22,774 nucleotides of DNA from Silene noctiflora (Eukaryota > Streptophyta > Magnoliopsida > Caryophyllales > Caryophyllaceae). The position numbers and the translations under genes are program-made. Positions 1 through 9,600 of the stretch are shown piece after piece; positions within the stretch are counted from its first letter, which is position 1; the number at the start of each line of letters is the position of its first letter. A model generated the notes under the pieces. The model made no database searches. It was not told the DNA's origin and saw only the letters and a list, made by a program, of their open reading frames with translations. The DNA is taken from contig VHZZ01004828.1 of assembly GCA_009801015.1 (NCBI GenBank), positions 2,797-25,570 on the forward strand. Direction: 5' to 3'.

Positions 1-480
1 GATTATTACTTGCCTCGGGGAACCGAGATGAGTAACATCCTCTGTTATGTGGGAATCGCCTAGCTAACGGTCCTATATAAACGGGGGTGTTACAACTCGT
101 CTCAATGGATGTGGATGACAATGTAACCTTGCAAGAACTCACACGGCGAACTAGATGCTCTAATACTTTCATGTCACCGATCAATGAACAATGTACCCCG
201 AAACTATTAAAGGGAAAGCGGATTTTGTATCGTCTTCGAGGGAAGAAGAAGACTTGAATAAGTTAATGTAATGTAATGTACGCCGTAATAGTTTAGACGG
301 TGAATGTAGTTGACATTTCAGTTGGTAGACTTAGTATCTAACCCCTCGTGCTAAACAATGTGGCGTGTAAACTCTACTTTAGTTTTTATAGACAATGGTT
401 TGTGTCCAATTTGGGTAATTGTGTTAGTGTTGTGCCTTTTCAAAAGTGGAATTAAGTATGGAGAAAGGGAAATTCGATGA
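1..480. other. Non-genic left edge with one short ORF
   Basis: No recognisable gene. A plus-strand ORF runs from ATG at 105 to TGA at 255-257 (50 codons, very basic C-terminus ending RLRGKKKT), open only from 81. It matches nothing I know and could be chance, a transposon relic or the last exon of a gene to the left. A short TAATG run lies near 264-280. The rest looks like AT-rich intergenic DNA or the end of an unidentified transposon. Confidence 0.4.
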
Positions 481-820
481 TGTATTTTTTATTTTTTTAA
501 ATGTCCTGCATAAACATGCTATTGCAACTGACGTGTTTCCCTTATAACAAATGCCTCTCCAGATGGCGTGTAAGGTTATAAGCACATTACAGCAGCCCCT
601 GAAAGTCATGGAAAAATGACGTTGCATATACACGTCATTCTGAATAGGCGCGTTTCCTTCTCAAAACGCGCCACTCTTAATAGTCTCTTCTTTGTTCCAG
701 TTTTAAGTCTTCCATATTAGAAAAAGTTGTTGTATAGACACGTCATTACTAATGACGTGTTTACTCACACCGTGTTTTAGAATTTGAAATCACGAATATA
801 ATTTTAACAAATACTTTTAA
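481..820. repeat. Array of degenerate TGACGTGT / GGCGCGTTT words and hairpins
   Basis: Related words recur in both orientations: TGACGTGTTTCC near 530, TGGCGTGTAAGG near 563, TACACGTCATT near 628, GGCGCGTTT at about 647 opposite AAAACGCGCC at about 662, and a perfect 11-bp-arm palindrome at 738-760 centred on 749. An outlying copy, TGGCGTGTAAAC, lies near 360. The ACGT cores resemble bZIP (as-1/C-box) sites, but the arrangement looks more like a decayed repetitive element than a designed promoter. Confidence 0.5.
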
Positions 821-1007
821 CACAAATTCTCATTGAAGACGGGCACTACCCGTCACAAGCTGAAGACAGATAGTGTCTCTCTCATAATATGCAAATGACA
901 CTATTCACGGGATGCTCCATTTCTCCCCCCACTCGCCTTATTGTGAAATGAACACCATCCAACTTCAACTTATGACTGATAATGTCCGTCATAAGCAAGA
1001 AGTTTTG
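821..1007. mobile_element. Mutator-type MITE, copy 1 of the GACGG family
   Basis: The inner terminal inverted repeats pair a stretch beginning GACGGGCACTACCCGTCACA near 839 with the reverse complement of a stretch ending near 990 (GACGGACATTATCAGTCATA), over roughly 38 bp. The 9-bp direct repeat TACTTTTAA lies on both sides, at 812-820 and 1008-1016, the target duplication length of Mutator elements. At 187 bp it has no coding capacity. The same family occurs inverted at 17242-17474. Confidence 0.8.
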
Positions 1008-1071
1008 TACTTTTAAAAATTAAAATCAATCAAAAACAAAAGTACTTTATGTTTTATCGTTATTTTAAAAA

Positions 1072-1263
1072 GGGTTTTTCGAACATGTGCTCTTAGGGTA
1101 CATGATAATAAGCTAATTAGGAAAATATTTTCAAGATTATATCACTAATTATGGTAAATATGAATTTTAACTCTAATTTATCATGATATATTTTCAATAA
1201 TATTTTCTTAATTAGATTATTAACATAATAACATGTATCTAGGGACACATGTTAGAAAATCAG
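1072..1263. mobile_element. MITE with AACATGTG ends, probably Mutator-type
   Basis: Long imperfect inverted repeats: AACATGTGCTCTTAGGGTAC from 1082 pairs with the reverse complement of the right end (AACATGTGTCCCTAGATACA, ending 1253), and pairing continues inward through AAAATATT and ATATCATGATA-type segments. The flanks carry TTTTAAAAA at 1063-1071 and 1264-1272, a possible 9-bp target duplication, though of low complexity. No ORF. It lies directly upstream of the LIG1 promoter. Confidence 0.7.
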
Positions 1264-1467
1264 TTTTAAAAAACCGTCCCTCAATTCTTGCGTTAGAATC
1301 GTTGAAAGAAATTATCGTATTTCATTTTGATGCCATCCGACCCCACCTAGTCTCTTACAGAGTTACAGGGCGCAGTGAGGTGAAGAATTAACCCTGCATA
1401 GACTTCCCGCCAATTCCACCCCTCTTCTTCCTCCATTAAACCTCACCTTCCGACCTCCATTGTTGGC
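1264..1467 (+). promoter_or_regulatory. LIG1 proximal promoter and 5' leader
   Basis: This stretch lies between a MITE ending near 1263 and the first LIG1 ATG. It contains an E2F-type site at 1404-1411, a C/T-rich patch at about 1417-1434 typical of plant core promoters or leaders, and a tiny upstream ORF at 1330-1350 (ATG, five more codons, TAG) that would count only if transcription starts above 1330. I see no convincing TATA box. The transcription start cannot be fixed from sequence alone. Confidence 0.55.
1404..1411 (+). promoter_or_regulatory. E2F-type binding site TTCCCGCC
   Basis: TTCCCGCC matches 8 of 9 positions of the E2F/DP consensus TTTCCCGCC and lies 64 bp upstream of the first LIG1 ATG. 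S-phase replication genes in plants, including DNA ligase 1, are typical E2F targets, so both position and gene fit. Binding itself is inferred. Confidence 0.6.
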
Positions 1468-1599
1468 ATGCTCAAGCTCTCTTTTCCTCGCCTACCGCTC
1501 TCGTTCTTTCGTTTCAAATCCATTTTCTCTATCCTTCCCTTCAAAACCCTCCATTTTCCCCGGAACCCTAACATTCTCCTTCTTCGATACGCTTCATCA
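1468..1599 (+). other. LIG1: Mitochondrial-type presequence of LIG1 (codons 1-44), before a second start
   Basis: The first 44 codons hold seven basic residues (K3, R8, R15, K17, K26, R32, R40), many Leu/Phe/Ser and no Asp or Glu; the first acidic residue is D54. They end in LLLRYASS, which resembles a matrix-peptidase cleavage context, immediately before Met45 (ATG at 1600-1602). From Met45 the protein reads [20 protein letters not shown], the conserved start of nuclear plant ligase 1. The first ATG has G at -3; the second has T at -3, so neither is an ideal context. Arabidopsis LIG1 is known to use two in-frame AUGs for mitochondrial and nuclear forms; that the same happens here is inference. 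Confidence 0.8.
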
Positions 1600-3620
1600 A
1601 TGTCTTCCTCTCGCCCTTCCGCCTTCGACAAGCTCATGTCCGGCGCACGTGCTGCGGCAAAGAAAAAGCCCCAATCATCTTCTTCTCCTCTGAAGCGTAA
1701 AACCCTAAATCCTAACCCTAATCCTAGCCCTAGCGTTGATGAGGAATTAATCCCAAAGGAAGTAGATTCAGCCGCCACCAACGTTAATGACAGTGTTAGT
1801 GTGAGTGAGGTGCCGCCTCAATCCAAGAAGCCGAAGTTGAGCGTAAATATTGATGAATATGTGGTCAATTTGAAGAAAAAATCGCCTAATTTTGACCCGA
1901 AATTGGCGGCGTGGTGGGAGGACGGGGAGAAGGTGCCGTTTCTTTTCCTGGCGAAGGCTTTTGATTTGATTAAAGGTGAAAGCGGGAGGATTGTGATCAC
2001 GGATATTACTTGTAATTTGTTGAGGACTGTCATTGCCAAGACTCCTGAGGATCTTTTGTGTGTTGTTTATCTTTTGGCTAATAAAATTGCTCCTGCCCAT
2101 CAAGGGATTGAGCTCGGCATTGGCGATATTTCGCTTATTAGGGCGCTTGCTGAGGCGTGTGGTGCTACTGAGGCCGTCATCAAGAAGTCGTATAAGGTAA
2201 TCCAGGTTTTGTGCTTTATGAATCTTGATCGCGTATTTGTCGGATTTTTGTGCACGTTTTTTGGGCGCATTGTGTGGTTTGAGCTTGCAGATTTGTAGAT
2301 TTTGCAATGTGTGGTAATAGTAATAAAGACGAGCAGGAGGAGTGCGGGTTGTGATTTGAACTTAACAAAGTTTGTAGAGTTTTAATTATTCAGTTGTCCT
2401 TCTTTATTGTATGGTAAGGAGTGTAATGATGAAATTGTTATGTGAAACAAATGGTGGTGCGTTGCCGTTGTGTGCATTGGTTTCTCGTAGTATTATGACC
2501 GATAAAGTAGTAAAGAAGATGGATAAGGTGGATGGATTTGTGGTTTGAACTTGGAAATGATGGTTCTATTTGCATTGTAAAGTACTTCCTTCATTTATTT
2601 AAAATTCCATATGTTTTTCAAAATCCTCCTCGCATATGCGTGGCATTTGAGTGAACTACTTGTCGTGGATTGATTCCTTCCAAATTTTGAATGATGCATT
2701 CAATTATAGTCTTGTAGTGTAATTTTAAAAAAAAATTGATCATTATGTTCTTTTTATGAAATAGCTGTTATTATGTTAGGCTTCTCATGCTCATCACTTG
2801 TTATGAGTTTTTAGTTCTGGCTGTCTTGCATGGTGTGGGCAATTAACTTGTGTAGACTTACAATTTTGCATCTATTTTCCGTTCGAGTCTGGCATTCTTC
2901 TGGAGATGCATATGCTCATGCTTCCCTACTGAAGCTGTGTTAAAGGTATTGTATAATGTAATCAGCTTTTTATTCCACATGTGTGCAAGTGTAGGCCTTT
3001 TGTTGTGGTTGGTTCCTGTTTCAAGTCAATACAGGACGGAAGTACTAAGATGTCATGTAAGGGATATGTTGACTACTCGTTTGTTATTGCGCGGGATATC
3101 GGCTTCTTGTTGTATGGCAAAGTTTTGATAGAACATTTTGAAACTATATTCTCACCAATAGGGGATTGAACTACTGGTTGGTTCAGAGTGACAAAATGGG
3201 TACATTAGGGGATATCATGAGTTTTTTCTTTCTCATGGCATCTACAATTGTGAAATGCAGTCGGGAAATTCTATTCTTTACATTACACGATTTTCGCTAT
3301 TAATTGTCTGGAAACAACCTCTCTTAGGTAAGGTTGCATACATCAAATTCCTCTCCCCCTCACCTATAAGGAGACTGTTGGCATCTTGTCTTTTAACCTT
3401 GTATGAACCTGAAAACAAAAAATTGTTTAGAATGTTGATTTGAGTCTTGCACTATTCAAGGCACCTTTCAGGACATTGATGAATATGCTGTTCTACATTT
3501 TGGGGTGGTTCTTGTAAGAACCAATGTACTAAGTGCGTGAAATGAGGATTTGTAGAAAATATGGAAGTACGTATTGTTTATTTTTACAGTCTGGCTGTTT
3601 TTGGCAACCTCTGTGAACAA

Positions 3621-3675
<55 letters not shown>

Positions 3676-6600
3676 TTTCTATTCTTCAATTTGTCATTTG
3701 AAATCTTCCATTGATAGGAATTAGGTGATTTAGGGGACGTTGCTAAAGAGATCCGTTCGAAGCAAAGCATGATGCGCCAACCTCCTCCATTAACCATTGC
3801 TAAGGTTTTCAGTACGTTCCACCTGATTGCCCAGGTGAGATTTTTCATACTAGTAACTGCCCCTGTTCATTTCTTTCATCATACTTTTTTTTTTTTCGTT
3901 GGGGAGGGTAATTTTCATCCTGGGTCATTCGGAAACAGCCTCTTTGTGTTGATACCATAAGGGTAAGGCTGCGTACATTCGACCCCCTAAATCACCTCTC
4001 AATTAGTAGTTGGTTTTCTCTACGCCAGACCTTTTTCTTCCAATTATTCAAGGTAATATGCAGAGTCTAGATTCAGGGACCGCTCAAACAATGTTCAAAT
4101 TCCCTCCTTGCCCATGATACTAGTACATGACTTTTCAAGTGGCATTTCTATAGGCATCAGGCAAGGATAGCCAAGACAAGAAGAAAAACTACATCAAGTC
4201 ACTTCTTGTTGCAGCCAAAGATTGTGAACCTGTGTACTTGATACGTCTGCTTCAGGTTTTATTTCGTATATCAAACACATTTGATTTTTCATTTTTTTTT
4301 CCATATTTAATGAACAAGTTTGTCTCTGTGGCAGTCAAAGTTACGGATTGGTTTAGCTGAGCAAACTCTTCTTGTTGCCTTGGGACAAGCTGCTGTATAT
4401 TCCGAGGAGCACTCAAAGCCCCCTTCTAATATACAATCTCCATTCGAAGAGGTGATTTAAGTTTGTTTGCATGAGATTTTGGGTAATTGGGTTATGCTGC
4501 ATGTTGCATGCTGAAAGTATTATGTAATGTAGAACGCTGCACATTTGTGTCTGTTGGAATTTCCATCTTCATCTGCATTTATTTATTATTGATGGTTACT
4601 GGGACCAACTTATCAAGTTACTTGATAATTTGATTAGCTGCCCTATATTGTCTCTGTTGAACTTTCATTATACTTATTTCAATTTTTTTAATCATTTTTC
4701 CACAGTAACTGATACTGTCACTGTTGTTTAGATGCATTCTCCTATGATTGTTTTCTCCTAAAAAGTACTTTTGATTTCTCTATTAGGCAGGGAAAATCGT
4801 TAAACAAGTCTACTCTGTCCTTCCTGTGTACGACAAAGTAATCCCTGCCCTCCTAAGTGGCGGTGTATGGAATCTATCACAGACATGTGCGTTCATGCCA
4901 GGTGTTCCAATAGGGCCTATGCTGGCAAAGCCCACAAAGGGGGTGTCAGAAATTATAGATAAATTTCAAGACAGGGTATTTACTTGTGAGTACAAGTATG
5001 ATGGAGAACGTGCTCAAGTAAGTGTAATGCAGTTGTTTCTCCCTTTTGCTGGTTCCTTTTCTTATTTGCTGTTAGGGGTGTAACCAAGCTGAGCCCAGCT
5101 CGAGCTCACCTTTGAATCTTTGATGAACTTGGCTCATATTGTCAAAATCGAGTCGAGCCCGAGACCGAACCCCAGCTCTTAAAATCAAAGCTTAAGCTTG
5201 GCTCTTATGAGATTTTACGAGCCCGAGCCCGAGCCCGAGCTTTGTTTGGGTAGATTTTTTTCGAGCATTATTTGTAAGTAAATATTATTGATAAAATTTT
5301 ACTTTTAACATTAATTAAAAAAAAGTGCTCAAATGAGCTTTGAAGTCAAGCCATTGTATCGGTGAGAATGCATCTGTAGATAGACACGGTAGTACGGTAC
5401 TATATTACCGTATCAGTTGCAGTCATTATAACAGTCATGTGTAGTGGTCACCGCAGAATTGTCTTTATTTATTACTTCTTGCCCACTTTGCATAACGAAA
5501 ACTCAAGGAGTTGTCCTTATACCTTCTTATTTTTGTGCTAAATTGTTCTCATCATCTTTGTGTGTTTGGGGTTGGGTCTCATATTATTCAATCTTTGTCG
5601 TGCATGTTTTTGAGTTTGGTCTTTCTTTATCCATGAAATATAGATTCATTATATGGAGGATGGCTCAGTCGAGGTATACAGCAGAAATGCTGAAAGGAAC
5701 ACTGGAAAGTACCCTGATGTAATTGCTGCAGTGAGTAGGTATATTCTTACAATCTTTCGCTTTTCTGTGCGCTTTCTGGAAGTAGTTTAAAGGAACCTTA
5801 ATGGAATTTCTGTTTTATGTGCTTTGTTGCTATGGTCAGTTCATATGTGTAAACGAGATTAGTTTCAACATATTGGTGATGAACTGATGATATTTTTTCT
5901 ATTGCCTCAAATATTTTGGTTAGCCTTTCATTCTCTGGGAATCCAAAATAGGAACTAGAAAGAGGAAGAACAATTGAAACAAGAAATGTAATGATAACTT
6001 TAATAGAGGAATTATATAAGTGTACACTGGTAACTAATATGGCCAAAAATGTCGAATGTTTTTGAAAGAATATTTAGCACTTGCTCTTCTAGGTGGCCTG
6101 ATTACTTCATTACTTTTCTAAGACGACTTGATAGCATCAATGCCGTTAGTGATGTTTCCTGACTTTATTTCCTTTGTTTATCATTACTAATTTCTAACAT
6201 TTGATTTTGCCTTTGAGGGCTTCTTGCAAAATTTCCATCTTTATTAATTTGGACTCTTTAGAGAAGCTTGCTCCTTAATAGGCCTATGTTTCAACTCTTG
6301 CAAGATATAGAACTTCTTAGTATAGTTGAAATGTACATTGTTTTTAGTTCACATTCTTCCTTGGCAGTTAACATTAGAATTGTGAGGGGTATCTTAATCA
6401 AGATATTCCATGATGACATTTCTGCTTGTATCCACCCATGAGTCTACGTTTAAACATGCTCCACTCTTGCACAAATAAAATTGTTGGGATTTCACTTTAC
6501 TGACTCCATCATGTGCTCTCCATCCCTCTGATTGCTTATCAGTCTATATTTTGTCTCTGATTTCATGTCCAGGTTCAAGAAGTCACCTGTAAAATCTTTT

Positions 6601-9600
6601 GTTTTGGATTGTGAAATTGTCGCATATGACCGTGAGAAGCAGAAGATTCTTCCTTTTCAGGTACTAAATATGCAGATAAATATTAGAATATGATGTGTGA
6701 TGTCATCTTCCTCTGGGAAATGGTGTCGATTACGTTGGTTAAGCTTGATTTCTCCAATCTTGTGCATGCTTATTTAGGGTCTACTTTTGTGCCTCATTTA
6801 GAGTCATGATTCCATGTAGAGAGATTTCTGCTTCAAACAAATTGAGAAACAATGGGTATACAGCTGTACACAATCTTTCCCCTCCAACAATAGGAATACT
6901 GTTTCCAAGGGACCTTTACCTAAAATTGGAATGCCATTTACTAAATGAGCCGTTTTGATTTAGAATACCTTATCTTGACTCATTTTTTACTATAAAAATA
7001 AAAATAATATATTGGTAAGTTGCCATCACACAATATGAAAACTGTAATTCATCTATTCCATTGAGGGTGCATTCAACTTATAACCATTTTTAAAATTTGA
7101 GACATGATCTTTGATGCCATGCTCTATATGAATACTTTCTAGCGTCACATATTTGCTTATTTAAAATGAAACCACGATGACCATTTAACTCATTTATCTG
7201 GACAGCTAGATTTCTGGCTCTTAGTACATAAATATATTGATCGCTGGCACTTTTTGACAGATTCTTAGCACTCGAGCTCGCAAAAATGTTGCAATGAGTG
7301 AGATTAAAGTTGATGTTAGCATCTTTGCTTTTGACATCTTATACTTTAATGGAAAATCCCTTCTTCAGGAGCAGCTCACATGTCGTAGACAGGTACTCAC
7401 ATTATGCGTCTCTCTTATACATCAGGTTTCACCATCAGATTTAGCTGACCTTTGGTTAATTTGCTGATAAAATATTGCTGGGTATTTGATGATTTCCCTT
7501 GGAACATAAGGAAAAAAATCACTCACATAGATGTCGAGATCACATCTCACTTTGTCTTAATTTCGTCAGGACAACTTCCTTACGTGAGATGTACTCAAAT
7601 GTATATATCTATTCATATATTGTGGTACAACCGATAAATAGTATTCATATAAATGATTACCCAGCATTATAATACATATTGAAAATATGTGTTGAGGTGT
7701 CCCAAAACATTTTCTAAATAGTTTGATAGTTTACTTTGACGATAAGGTGCTCTCTGTACTCCAGAACCCCTTCAAATAAGGCATTGACTTTAGGAGTACC
7801 ATAAAATTAAGTATTATGACATGAAACATTTCAGTAAAGCTCATAGGAGGACTTTTCATTTTCGGCCCAACACTTGCTGCATTTGACTTCCCCAATGGTT
7901 ATCCTTGGTGGGACTCAGAGTACCTAAACTTTGAAAGCTCTTTTCCTTGTGAACTTTGGATTGTGGAGACAATGGATTAAGATATAAAAGAATCTGACCT
8001 ACGTACATTTCCCTCGAAATCTAGTATTTGAACTATAAAAGACTACAACAACAGTAAAGTACTACATCAACAAAGCCGTAGTCCCAAATTGATTTTTGTA
8101 ACATGAGCTATCTTCTGAACCTGTCAACGAGAGGTAAAACATTGAAAATGGAACAGAAAAAGTAAACAAGTTAAAGAAAAACAGTAGTTGGTGTACATGA
8201 ATAAGGCGGTAACCAGAAAAAATCTGTTAATCAAAAGGCTCACCACAGCTAGGCTATGAATAAAGGTAGTCTTACGCTCATACTCACATAGTCTCTATTT
8301 GGCCCCAAAACTTGTATCCTGTTTTTTGCAAGATATTGCACTCAATGGGAAACAGTGTTTGTAGTAATGTTGGAAGTAGGGATCCGAAACTTGTCCATGA
8401 CATTCCTTCTTTGAGTTTGTGATGGGAATATTAGGTTGTAAGTTGTGACAGCCTTGAAGCATTCACATAGTCTGTGAAAGTTTTGTTTGTCGCGAACAAT
8501 CCAATTCCTTGGTGAGCAGGGGTTTAAACGCTTTAGTGGGAGCACCAAACACTTTTTCATTCCTGAGAACTTATTTCAGCCTCAGTACACAGGAGTAATA
8601 AGCGGTTATAATAATGTTCAGCTGACGCTATGGGTTCTGGATTAGGCTTTGTTAGTACTTTTCTGAGTGTTATGTAGGCTTGCACTCTGATTTTCTTCTG
8701 GCGTGATGTGGGGTATGCTGCAGCATCTATATGATTCATTCGAGGAGGAACCTGGGTATTTTCAGTTTGCTACAACAGTCACATCGAATGATATTGAAGA
8801 AATACAAAAGTTTCTTGATGCTGCTGTTAATGCCAGGTAATGTTTCTTCCCAGCAATGATGTTGAAGAAATACAAAAGTTGTTATTGACTTATTGAGTAG
8901 GCTTTGGGAGGGCTTTAGTTTTTTTCCATGTCAAACATTTTCTTTGCAGCCTGTTCACAGCAACTAATTTTTATTTGATATTTAGTGTCTAAAGGTTGAT
9001 TATGGTATTAGGATTTGAATTATTTGCATTCCTGTAACGGAGCTTTTTGTCTTTTCACTATTTGCGCCCTTATTTTCTTGCTGTATTTGTTGTATGGTTT
9101 AAATGAACAATACAAGCAATTTTAAATCTACTCCTTTGGTCACTTTTCTCTTTCAGTGATGTCACTGTCCTTCAGTAAGCCAGTCCTTTTTTTTTTGTTT
9201 ATTGCAGTTGCGAAGGGTTGATTATCAAAACATTGGAAACGGAGGCGACATATGAGCCTTCAAAGCGGTCAAATAACTGGGTTAAGCTGAAAAAGGATTA
9301 CATGGACAGGCAAATGACAATCTCTTTGCTTAATTGGGCATTTGTCCTCTGTTTGACCACTTGCCTTTAGAAACTAACTAAAAATGCCTTAATGAAATAG
9401 TTTGCTCCATCTGTAATTGATTAAACAAAAACCTTCTATTCCGATCTAGCGTACAGAGTGATAGCAACGATCTACCTCAATGGGAGTACAAATGTACAAG
9501 AGAAATGAAAGTATTCTGCAGCAACTCCAAAGGCATAAAGAAAAACAAACATACCTAGGACGATAAAACTATACCAAAAGAGAACACGGTTTCTTTAGAC

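Larger units (their letters stand above)
2197..3717 (+). other. LIG1 intron 1
   Basis: A 1521-bp GT-AG intron, the longest in the gene. It holds an Au-SINE-like relic at 3306-3358 and a long ATT microsatellite at 3619-3675, close to the acceptor. The remainder shows no recognisable gene or element. Confidence 0.9.

Noticed and set aside
2197..2298. Continuation of the exon 1 frame to a stop at 2296-2298, which would give a 276-aa protein
   Set aside because: The conserved ligase sequence ends exactly at the GTAATC donor (2197) and resumes at 3718 with [12 protein letters not shown]; the extra codons are intron.
1443..2307. Long open frames on the minus strand opposite LIG1 exon 1
   Set aside because: They are shadows of the coding exon: no homology, no splice or promoter context, and the plus-strand frame is plainly LIG1.
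3468..3848. Minus-strand frame with a long Ile run
   Set aside because: The Ile run is simply the ATT microsatellite read in one frame.
9310..9369. Reading exon 10 onward to use a later GT as the donor
   Set aside because: This would insert about 15 foreign residues or hit the TAG near 9368, and would lose the conserved DYMDS-VGDS junction. The GC donor explains the protein exactly.
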